41,925 nucleotides of DNA from an uncultured Tateyamaria sp. GTDB lineage: Bacteria > Pseudomonadota > Alphaproteobacteria > Rhodobacterales > Rhodobacteraceae. The position numbers and the translations under genes are program-made. This document shows positions 8,112 through 15,095 of the stretch, in pieces; position 1 is the first letter of the stretch, and each line of letters starts with the position of its first letter. Location of the stretch: NCBI RefSeq assembly GCF_947504105.1, contig NZ_CANNGP010000038.1, forward strand, positions 1 through 41,925, in the 5' to 3' direction. The notes beneath the pieces are model-generated. The model saw only the letters and a list, made by a program, of their open reading frames with translations, made no database searches and had not been told where the DNA came from.

Positions 8112-9143
8112 TCACACACGTTCAATGATCTTCTCCCCAAAGAGGCCCTGCGGGCGGAACACCAGAAAGATCAACGCAAGCACATAGGCAAACCAGTTTT
8201 CGGTCGCGTTCATGGTGAAGCCAAGGAACGCACCTGCCAGATCACCCGAGGACATGAAAAACTCAAAGAGCTTCTCGCCCACGCCGATAATCAGACCGCC
8301 GACGATGGCCCCAGGGATCGAGGTAAAGCCACCCAGCATCAACACCGGCAGGGCCTTCAATGCGATCAGTGATAGCGAGAATTGCACCCCCGATTTCGCG
8401 CCCCACATGATGCCGGCAACCAGCGCCACGAAACCCGCTACCGACCAGACCAGGATCCAGATGTAATTCAACGACACCCCCACAGACAAAGCCGCCTGGT
8501 GATCATCCGCCACTGCCCGCATGGCCCGACCTTGCTTGGTGTATTGCGAAAAGATCACCAGCGACGTCACCAGCAGGATCGCAATGATCGTCGCCGTGAT
8601 GTCCAGATTGTCGATAAAGAAGCCGTAGCCAAACAGGTTGAACGTCGCCTCGTCAATGGCAAGGTTGATGCCCTGCGGCAGGCACGCGCCCTCGGCCAGA
8701 CAAACATCCAGCTTCTTGATCTCAGAACCCCACATCAAGTCGGCGACGCCTTCCAGCAGGTACGCCAGACCGATGGTCGCCATGAACAGGATAATTGGCT
8801 CCTGCCCCACCAGATGCTTGAAGATGAAGCGCTGAACCATCCAGGCCAGCAGGATCATCACCAAGACGGTAAGCAGAATGGCGACAACCGAATGCACATG
8901 CCATCCGAAGTGATGAATCTTGGTCCCGAAGATCGCGTTGATCAGATGCGCGAATGGCACTTGCCCGGATTGTATACCTACCAGCGTCATCGCCGCAAAC
9001 AGCGCCATGACCCCTTGGGCGAAGTTGAAGATACCTGAAGCCTTGAAGATCAGGACAAAGCCAAGAGCAACTAGGGCATAAAGCACCCCGGCCATCAGAC
9101 CGTTGAGGAAAACCTCGCTCGCATAGATCAGTTGGTCAGACAT
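8112..9143 (-). CDS. livH: Branched-chain-amino-acid-type ABC transporter permease, LivH
   Basis: An inner-membrane permease of 343 residues. Family signatures are visible: NGLMAGVLYALVALGFVLIFKASGIFNFAQG near the N-terminus (given here only as a landmark), TKQGRAMRAVADDHQAALSVG in the cytoplasmic loop, and FTSIPGAIVGGLIIGVGE near the C-terminus. Compared with about 300 residues for classic LivH it has an extra loop around residues 130-165 containing two cysteines (LDVCLAEGACLP). Two adjacent ATGs exist; the one at 9143 is six bases from GAGGAGG, the better spacing. Its start lies inside the last codons of the preceding exported protein gene (9136-9143 overlap), so translation is coupled. Confidence 0.9.
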   Translation of the reverse strand: MSDQLIYASEVFLNGLMAGVLYALVALGFVLIFKASGIFNFAQGVMALFAAMTLVGIQSGQVPFAHLINAIFGTKIHHFGWHVHSVVAILLTVLVMILLAWMVQRFIFKHLVGQEPIILFMATIGLAYLLEGVADLMWGSEIKKLDVCLAEGACLPQGINLAIDEATFNLFGYGFFIDNLDITATIIAILLVTSLVIFSQYTKQGRAMRAVADDHQAALSVGVSLNYIWILVWSVAGFVALVAGIMWGAKSGVQFSLSLIALKALPVLMLGGFTSIPGAIVGGLIIGVGEKLFEFFMSSGDLAGAFLGFTMNATENWFAYVLALIFLVFRPQGLFGEKIIERV

Positions 9144-9720
9144 CATTATCCTCCTCGAAGGCTGCCCTGCCCACATTCAAAAAAGTGTGGAAACTGCCGG
9201 GCACTAGTTCGGTGGTTGCGATCATCACAAATCGCCCCGTCTCTTCTTTGGGCCGAAAAACACGATGCACAGAGAAGCCGGTTTTCTCGCGCAAATCTAT
9301 AAACTTGGCAGGCTCCGCTACCCATTTAAGACCAAGCGCAGTTGCGTAGTCCTCGACATTTGCGCGATCGCTATCTGTCCAACGCGAACGAACGCTTTCC
9401 ACAAGGCAAGATGCGTTTTGATTATCCACAAGCCTGAGAGTCACCCTTAAGGAGTTCGCCGTGTTGGAAAACTGTGGGTGCCCATCGCGTTCAGCCAGCA
9501 CTATCAGTCCCGTACCGTCAAAGTGATCGGCTTTACCGCCATCCCAAGCGTCAAGAAACGGCACGCAATGGTCTTCGACAACCGTCTGGACAGCCATCGC
9601 CACATCTCCGCTCATCTTTTTTGCGTGCAAACGTTCTTTGACCATCAAGAATCCAGGCGTTGCCGCAAGGGCGACTAGGGCACCGCCAAACGCGAACATC
9701 AGATGCTTGGATAGTCTCAT
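9136..9720 (-). CDS. Uncharacterised exported or anchored protein, third of three tandem two-cysteine paralogues
   Basis: A 194-residue protein I do not recognise. Residues 5-27 are hydrophobic (HLMFAFGGALVALAATPGFL), a signal anchor or signal peptide without a clear cleavage site. The rest is soluble, with only two cysteines, C52 in DHCVPFLDAW and C105 in NASCLVESV. The two upstream neighbours have the same arrangement: E-x-x-C-x-x-P/Y early in the mature part, then a second cysteine 52-56 residues later. The first base of its ATG overlaps the previous gene (ATGA, 9717-9720) and its end overlaps the livH start, so it is made together with the permease. A periplasmic role linked to the importer is likely by position only. 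Confidence 0.75.
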   Translation of the reverse strand: MRLSKHLMFAFGGALVALAATPGFLMVKERLHAKKMSGDVAMAVQTVVEDHCVPFLDAWDGGKADHFDGTGLIVLAERDGHPQFSNTANSLRVTLRLVDNQNASCLVESVRSRWTDSDRANVEDYATALGLKWVAEPAKFIDLREKTGFSVHRVFRPKEETGRFVMIATTELVPGSFHTFLNVGRAAFEEDNDV

Positions 9721-10304
9721 TTCACTGCCACCCCCATCAAGTCAGCGGTGTGATCCCGAAGCGGTTGATAACTCACCCGCAGACGGGTTAGCCCCTCAAA
9801 TGTCAGGTTCCAGTTCAGTGTGATCTCGGTCACCCGTCCGTCTCGGCGTGGGGCGGCTAGGAACGCCGCTGCAAAGGCGCGGTCCATCGATACTCGGCTG
9901 ACGGGTTCAAAGGCGGTTGTTGACACAAACCGTGCACCGGCCCCGCCCCGCCATTCGTTGAACGCCGCCAATAGCTCGGAATAGCTGAGCCCGTGGCTGA
10001 TGATCTCGCACGCCGGTTCGTCATACATGAACACCACCAGCGTGTTGTCCAAATCTGTTTCCTGATAGCCAAGCGCATAGGAATTCAGTGTACTTTCAAA
10101 GTACCGGCGGAAGGTGCGCGGGATCGGCATGATATCACGCGGCGACAGGCTGGCCGGGTCCTCAAGATAGGGCATGCAACGCGTTTCGATCACGCTGCAC
10201 AGGCCCGCCATCTCAGGCTGAGCCGGATCACAGATCGCTGGTTCCCCTGCCAGCGTAGGACCGGCCCAGAGGGCGGCACATATGGCCAGGAGCCTAGCTC
10301 TCAA
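9717..10304 (-). CDS. Uncharacterised exported protein, second of three tandem two-cysteine paralogues
   Basis: A 195-residue protein with a signal peptide (RARLLAICAALWAGPTLA, cleavage after TLA). Mature cysteines are C25, C36, C43 and C99. C43 in IETRCMPYLED and C99 in EPACEIIS correspond in position and local sequence to C52/C105 and C29/C81 of the neighbours. The C-terminal third (ITLNWNLTFEGLTRLRVSYQ) also parallels the end of the downstream protein (TTELVPGSFHTFLNVGR). The start is a TTG, with GGAG about 8 bases before it and no ATG or GTG available ahead of the signal peptide. The reading frame overlaps the end of the upstream gene by 11 bases. No known family is recognised. Confidence 0.75.
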   Translation of the reverse strand: MRARLLAICAALWAGPTLAGEPAICDPAQPEMAGLCSVIETRCMPYLEDPASLSPRDIMPIPRTFRRYFESTLNSYALGYQETDLDNTLVVFMYDEPACEIISHGLSYSELLAAFNEWRGGAGARFVSTTAFEPVSRVSMDRAFAAAFLAAPRRDGRVTEITLNWNLTFEGLTRLRVSYQPLRDHTADLMGVAVK

Positions 10305-10737
10305 GGTCCGTCTCCATCACTTGATAGTGCAGGCCCTCAGGCCGAATCTCGGCCATCAGGTGCAACTGAGGTTCGATCCATTGGTTACTGACATAGCGCC
10401 CGGGCTCTGGCAGATAGCGCCCGCTGGTCTTGTTGGCCTCTGCCCAAGACACAAAAGTAGGTTCGAAATCCGTGTTGCCGAGCTTGTACACGGAACAGGT
10501 GCGTTCACCGGCAGTGGGCGCGGCATCCAGCACCAAAAGATAACCATCGTCGGTCGGGCCATATGCACGCAGGCTTTCGTGCATGCCGTCGACGGGCTGC
10601 ACGGCAAGGCCATCAACAACTGGTTCCGTCAGATGTTCATAGGGATCAAGACAGCGCGCTTCGAACATATCCCATGCCGATCCGGCCCAGAGGGGCCCAG
10701 ACACGAATGTTCCGACAAGCGCCAGCGCCTTAATCAT
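10294..10737 (-). CDS. Uncharacterised exported protein, first of three tandem two-cysteine paralogues
   Basis: A 147-residue protein with a short signal peptide (MIKALALVGTFVSGPLWA). It has only two cysteines in the mature part, C29 in FEARCLDPYEHL and C81 in GERTCSVYKLG, 52 residues apart, matching the layout of the two following proteins. It is shorter than they are because the region after the second cysteine is reduced. ATG at 10737 is chosen since it opens the signal peptide directly; an upstream alternative adds MGCH. The start lies inside the final codons of livG (stop at 10730-10732), so translation is coupled to the ATPase gene. The function is unknown. Confidence 0.75.
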   Translation of the reverse strand: MIKALALVGTFVSGPLWAGSAWDMFEARCLDPYEHLTEPVVDGLAVQPVDGMHESLRAYGPTDDGYLLVLDAAPTAGERTCSVYKLGNTDFEPTFVSWAEANKTSGRYLPEPGRYVSNQWIEPQLHLMAEIRPEGLHYQVMETDLES

Positions 10738-11548
10738 GTGACACCCCAAGATAGGCGTCGATCACATCCTGGTTGTTGCGCACATCGTCTGGCGTGCCAT
10801 CGCCGATCTTCTTTCCATAGTCCATCACGACCACCCTGTCGGACAGGTCCATGACAACACCCATGTCGTGTTCGATCAGCGCGATGGTGGTCCCAAACTC
10901 ATCATTCATGTCGAGGATGAAGCGGCTCATGTCCTCCTTCTCTTCAACGTTCATGCCCGCCATGGGCTCATCCAGCAGCAAGAGTGACGGCTCAGCCGCC
11001 AACGCCCGGGCCAGTTCCACCCGTTTCTTCAGTCCGTAGGGCAGCCGTGCCACAGGCGTCTTGCGGATGGCTTGAATTTCAAGGAAATCGATAATTTTCT
11101 CAGCGATTTCGCGGTTGGCCGTCTCCTCGGCCTCGGCTTTCCCCCGCCATATGGCCTGCCCAAACAGACCCGTCTTCATATGGGTCAAACGCCCGGTCAT
11201 GACGTTATCAAGCACGGACATACCCTCAAAAAGGGCAATGTTCTGAAACGTCCGTGCAATCCCCTGACGGGCCACTTCAAACGGTTTCATCTGTGGCCGT
11301 GGGGCGCCCTTGTAATACACCTGCCCCTCTTGGGGGATATAAAAACCAGAGATGACATTCAGCATCGACGACTTACCAGCACCGTTGGGCCCGATGATGG
11401 CGCGAATTTCGCCTTCGCGGATGTCAAACGAAATATCCTTGATCGCCTCAACCCCACCAAAGCGCAGGGTGATGTTCTTCATTTCCATAACTACGCCGCC
11501 GATCTTGCGGCCATCGGCGGTGGTGTAGCCTTCGGTCTGATCAAGCAT
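10730..11548 (-). CDS. livG: Branched-chain-amino-acid-type ABC transporter ATPase, LivG
   Basis: A cytoplasmic ATPase of 272 residues. Walker A is GPNGAGKSSMLNVISG, the LivG-specific GIARTFQNIALFEGMSVLDNV follows, the signature region is LPYGLKKRVELARALA, and Walker B is PSLLLLDEPMAGMN. The signature motif departs from the usual LSYGQQRRLEIA of LivG proteins: GLKKR replaces GQQRR, a variant I associate with Liv systems coded beside acyl-CoA synthetases. GGAGATGATGC precedes the ATG. It is the first transporter gene after the acyl-CoA synthetase, separated by a 372-base gap holding a small opposite-strand gene. Confidence 0.9.
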   Translation of the reverse strand: MLDQTEGYTTADGRKIGGVVMEMKNITLRFGGVEAIKDISFDIREGEIRAIIGPNGAGKSSMLNVISGFYIPQEGQVYYKGAPRPQMKPFEVARQGIARTFQNIALFEGMSVLDNVMTGRLTHMKTGLFGQAIWRGKAEAEETANREIAEKIIDFLEIQAIRKTPVARLPYGLKKRVELARALAAEPSLLLLDEPMAGMNVEEKEDMSRFILDMNDEFGTTIALIEHDMGVVMDLSDRVVVMDYGKKIGDGTPDDVRNNQDVIDAYLGVSHD

Positions 11549-11630
11549 GCATCATCTCCATCGTCCGCGCGCTAAGCGGGATGTTAACCAATTTATGTGC
11601 AAGCTCGGGACACATTTCGGAGGGTTCCCA

Positions 11631-11795
11631 ATGTTTGACGCACTTGAACGCCGCTACCTGCTGAAACTCGCATTCGATTTCCGTCGAAAGGGGCTGAGCG
11701 CTGCGGAAACGCGCAAGGTCATGCGACGGAACATCGGACATTTCACTGGCGACAACCGCCTCGTCTGTGCCGTGCGGCACGTGTTCGAAGACTGA
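11631..11795 (+). CDS. Small basic protein of 54 residues, opposite strand within the liv block
   Basis: A short frame encoding MFDALERRYLLKLAFDFRR and a further basic, helical stretch ending VCAVRHVFED. It is supported by a near-perfect ribosome site, GGAGGG at 11619-11624, six bases before the ATG. No family is recognised. It is transcribed against livG and the acyl-CoA synthetase, in the gap between them. A competing minus-strand frame across the same gap (11541-11924) has proline- and arginine-rich low-complexity sequence and no ribosome site, so I prefer the plus-strand gene. Whether it is expressed is not certain. Confidence 0.55.
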   Translation: MFDALERRYLLKLAFDFRRKGLSAAETRKVMRRNIGHFTGDNRLVCAVRHVFED

Positions 11796-11920
11796 CATCA
11801 GGTCCGTCCATATTCCAAAGACTTCCCTGCCAGAGAGCCGAGGTGCAATCACCCTCTGCAATCCTCCGCAACGGGATGGTGGGCGGGGCGATGGCGCAGC
11901 CGAGCGTCGTTCCAGCATCC

Positions 11921-13891
11921 TCACTCCGCCGCCATCTTCTGCGCAACGGCGGATGTGGCCGCCGACCGGATCTCGAGCGTCGCTGAAATCGAACCCTTGC
12001 GCCCGTCCTCGTAGGTTACCTCGGTTGTCGTCGACACCAGCACCGATCCGTCATAGAGCGCCGCGATGATGTCGGCGTATTTCTCCTCAATGATGCGTCT
12101 GCGAACCTTACGCGTGCGGGTCAACTCACCGTCATCAGCGTCAAGTTCTTTATGCAACACAATGAAGCGATGCACTTGGCAGCCAGACAGCATCTCGTCT
12201 TCGGCCACGGATTGGTTCACATCCTCAACATGCGCCTGGATGGTCGCAAGAACCTGCGGATGCCCCGCCAGCTCTTGATAAGACGCATAGGCGATGTTGT
12301 TCCGCTCGGCCCAGTTGCCAACCGCCGTCAGGTCAATGTTGATGAAAGCCGTACATTCCTCGCGTGCATCGCCAAAGACCACGGCCTCGAGGATGTTGGG
12401 GAAGAACTTGAGCTTGTTCTCGACATACTTGGGCGCGAACAGCGCGCCTGACGCCATCTGACCCACATCCTTGGCTCGGTCGATAATGCGCAGATGACCG
12501 GTGTCTTCTTCAATGAAACCAGCGTCGCCAGTGGCCACCCAACCTTCGGCATCCTTGGTATCGGCAGTGCTTTCCGCGTTCTTGTAATACTCCACGAACA
12601 CGCCGGGCGAGCGATAGAACACCTCGCCATTGGGCTCTATCTTCAGCTCCACGCCGGGGCATTGCACACCCACCGTGTCGCTGCGCACCTCGCCATCTGG
12701 CTGGGCGGTGATGAATACGGTCGCTTCGGTCTGACCATAAAGCTGCTTCAGGTTAATTCCTAAAGAGCGATAGAAATCAAAGATTTCTGGGCCAATCGCC
12801 TCGCCCGCCGTATAGCCAACGCGCACACGCGAAAAGCCAAGCGTGTTCTTGAGTGGCCCATAGACCATCAACTCACCCAACCCGTATTTGATCCGGTCCA
12901 TGAACCCCACGGGCTTGCCATCCAGAATGGCGGGACCAACCTTGCGGGCGTGCGCCATGAAGTAGTGGAACATCCGCTGCTTGAACGCGCCAGCATCCTC
13001 CATCCGGATCATCACGTTAGTCAGTTGCGTCTCGAACACACGCGGCGGGGCGAAATAGTAGGTTGGCCCGATTTCGCGCAGGTCCACATGCATCGTGTCA
13101 GCACTCTCAGGGCAATTCGTGCAGAAGCCCGACCACAGCGCCTGCCCCACGGAAAAGATGAAATCACCGACCCATGCCATCGGCAGATAGGCGAGGATGT
13201 CGTCGGTTTGGCGCAATCCATCAAATTCGGACGACGATTTCGATGTCTCGATCACGTTTCGGTTGGACAGCACGACGCCCTTGGGTTTTCCCGTCGTTCC
13301 AGAGGTATAAAGCATTACGCACGTGCTGTCGTAGTCCAGAACCGCGATCCGTTTGGCCATTTCCGGCGTCAGCTCATCCCGCTTGGCCCGGCCAGCATCC
13401 TGCACATGGCTATACTGATGCAGCTTGGAATGATCGTATTTCCGCAAACCTCGCGGATCGAGGTAAATCATCTGCTCGAATTCGGGCAGTTGGCCCTGCA
13501 CCTCGATCACCTTGTCGACCTGCTCCTGATCGCCTGCGATCACGAACCGCGCACCGGAATGGTCGAGGGTATAGGCCATCTCGTCGGCTGCGGCGTCCTG
13601 ATAAAGCGGTACTGGGATCGCGCCTGCCATCTGCGCGGACATCATGGACCAGTACAAGTACGGACGGTTGCGCCCGATGACGGCGATATGGTCGCCGGGT
13701 TGCACGCCCAAATCAATCAGCCCGAGCGCCAGCGCTTCGACCTCTTCCAACGTTTCCGACCAGGTCCAGCTCTGCCATATCCCGAACTCTTTCTCGCGAT
13801 AGGCTAGGGCCGATCCGAATTCCTTGGCATTCCGGTGTAGCAGCGCAGGTACGGATTTCAGCCCGCTTGCGCCCTCGGACGACTTGACCAC
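11921..13891 (-). CDS. Long-chain acyl-CoA synthetase-like AMP-binding enzyme
   Basis: A 656-residue adenylate-forming ligase of the large long-chain acyl-CoA synthetase group (FadD15-like, COG1022), expected to form acyl-CoA from a fatty or other hydrophobic acid. Visible motifs in order: VMLYTSGTTGKPKGVVLSN (ATP loop), YGQTEATV (acid and adenine site), GWVATGDAGFIEEDTGHLRI, then DRAKDVGQMASGALFAPKYV. In the last, most related enzymes have R/K-KDxxK/x-TSGGxxI/VAP. The start is the GTG at 13891, with GGGGAGG seven bases before it; a longer frame from 13936 lacks such a site. It is the first gene of the liv block and, with the PaaK-like ligase at the other end, brackets the transporter. Confidence 0.9.
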   Translation of the reverse strand: MVKSSEGASGLKSVPALLHRNAKEFGSALAYREKEFGIWQSWTWSETLEEVEALALGLIDLGVQPGDHIAVIGRNRPYLYWSMMSAQMAGAIPVPLYQDAAADEMAYTLDHSGARFVIAGDQEQVDKVIEVQGQLPEFEQMIYLDPRGLRKYDHSKLHQYSHVQDAGRAKRDELTPEMAKRIAVLDYDSTCVMLYTSGTTGKPKGVVLSNRNVIETSKSSSEFDGLRQTDDILAYLPMAWVGDFIFSVGQALWSGFCTNCPESADTMHVDLREIGPTYYFAPPRVFETQLTNVMIRMEDAGAFKQRMFHYFMAHARKVGPAILDGKPVGFMDRIKYGLGELMVYGPLKNTLGFSRVRVGYTAGEAIGPEIFDFYRSLGINLKQLYGQTEATVFITAQPDGEVRSDTVGVQCPGVELKIEPNGEVFYRSPGVFVEYYKNAESTADTKDAEGWVATGDAGFIEEDTGHLRIIDRAKDVGQMASGALFAPKYVENKLKFFPNILEAVVFGDAREECTAFINIDLTAVGNWAERNNIAYASYQELAGHPQVLATIQAHVEDVNQSVAEDEMLSGCQVHRFIVLHKELDADDGELTRTRKVRRRIIEEKYADIIAALYDGSVLVSTTTEVTYEDGRKGSISATLEIRSAATSAVAQKMAAE

Positions 13892-14338
13892 GTATATTCC
13901 TCCCCAGCGCACCCCCTCTCCCAAAGCGGTGCGCATGATCGCTCAGACGATTCTTGCTGCGTCTAAGGATGTCGTCCATACGCTGCGCGTCAACTTTTTC
14001 CTGATGTTTTCCCAAACCTTACGAATTGTAACAGAGGGCACATGTGATCCGTCACGCATCGTTTTTCGGATATCTGCAAAATCCAAGGCCCGGGCGAACA
14101 GCTGCGTCAGAGCACCATGCCCAAGGTGTCACACTGACCTGAACTGATGGCAGCTTTGCGCAAGTTGCCGACGATCATCCAAGTCGAGCGAGGGGCAGCT
14201 GGCAGATTTCAGCCGTGGCACGGATCACAGAGGCCGTTGTGTTGATGGGCCATTATTGTGCCGTTATCGTCCTGAGCAACTGCTCTCGCGCGTGGATGGG
14301 CGTCCTTCTATACAAGGCAAAACCTCGTTGGAAAATAC
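13892..14338. other. 447-base intergenic region between divergent genes
   Basis: No convincing gene on either strand. It should hold the promoter of the minus-strand liv block. A weak candidate -35 (TTGACG, minus strand, 13988-13993) has no good -10 at proper spacing. A dyad GTGA-TCCG-TCAC is at 14044-14055, about 150 bases upstream of the acyl-CoA synthetase start, and might be an operator. Base composition is lower in GC in the 13990-14080 part than in the flanking genes, as expected for a control region. Confidence 0.4.
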
Positions 14339-14941
14339 ATGTATCGTTTGATCGTCGCCCTGTTGTTTGCACCTTTTATCGCTCAGGCTGACGACGTACC
14401 GCCTCTGCTGCCTGCGCTGTATCAGGTCGTCGATGTTACAACAGATGACGTCTTGAATGTCCGAACACGTCCCGATGTCGCGGCTGAGGTGATAGGGTCG
14501 ATACCGAACAGCACGTCAGATATCGAGGTCATCGATTTCAGTTTTAAGGGCGACTGGGCAATGGTAAATGTCGATGGACAGACCGGGTGGGTCTCGGGTC
14601 GTTTTCTTGAGCGTATGCAGGACGTTTTGGATCCGGCGGGTCTGCCCGCATCGTTGCAGTGTTTTGGAGCAGAGCCTTTTTGGTCACTTCGTCGGACAGA
14701 GAATGGAGTTACGGTATCCACACCTCAGGGAAAAGCGACACATGCTCTTGACGGTGAATCGCCCAATACAAACAATGTTGATATCCGCGAAACCGGCGCC
14801 CGGCTTGTTTGGTTACGCGCACAAAACAAAGTTAGTTCCAACATCGTGCCAGGCCGATGTCATGACAGCATGAGTGACGCCACATATGGCTTTCACTGCT
14901 TTGACAGTGACGGAAACACCGGGTGTTGTAGCCTGCAATAG
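14339..14941 (+). CDS. Exported SH3b-domain protein with a C-terminal COG3650-type cysteine domain
   Basis: A 200-residue periplasmic protein with a signal peptide (RLIVALLFAPFIAQA). Residues about 28-95 form a bacterial SH3 domain: YQVVDVTTDDVLNVRTRPD, then GDWAMVNVDGQTGWVSGRFL, a module that often binds cell-wall peptides. Residues about 105-200 match what I recall of COG3650-like envelope proteins: CFGAEPFWSL, then GRCHDSMSDATYG and a terminal GCCSLQ. The conserved cysteines suggest disulfides. No strong ribosome site precedes the ATG. It stands alone on its strand before the histidine kinase, with 150 bases between. A cell-envelope role is likely; the exact function is unknown. Confidence 0.8.
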   Translation: MYRLIVALLFAPFIAQADDVPPLLPALYQVVDVTTDDVLNVRTRPDVAAEVIGSIPNSTSDIEVIDFSFKGDWAMVNVDGQTGWVSGRFLERMQDVLDPAGLPASLQCFGAEPFWSLRRTENGVTVSTPQGKATHALDGESPNTNNVDIRETGARLVWLRAQNKVSSNIVPGRCHDSMSDATYGFHCFDSDGNTGCCSLQ

Positions 14942-15095
14942 GCATAATGGAGGCTTTCCTGATCCACGCGGCGTGTCGCATACACTGTGAAATCCCGACA
15001 AATTCGGTGACCCGTGACACGAAGATTAGGCTTATCTGACGTTCAACAGCGCGGACCCGTTGTACGCTTGCCAAATCCAATGCTAGCCATGGGCC

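Noticed and set aside
11541-11924. 127-codon minus-strand frame between the synthetase and livG
   Set aside because: It opens with a proline/arginine/serine-rich stretch, has no ribosome site and overlaps the livG start; the plus-strand frame at 11631-11795 has a strong ribosome site and better composition.
13988-13993. TTGACG (minus strand) as a sigma-70 -35 for the liv block
   Set aside because: No acceptable -10 lies 16-18 bases downstream; the best candidate (ATCCTT) is too far from consensus.
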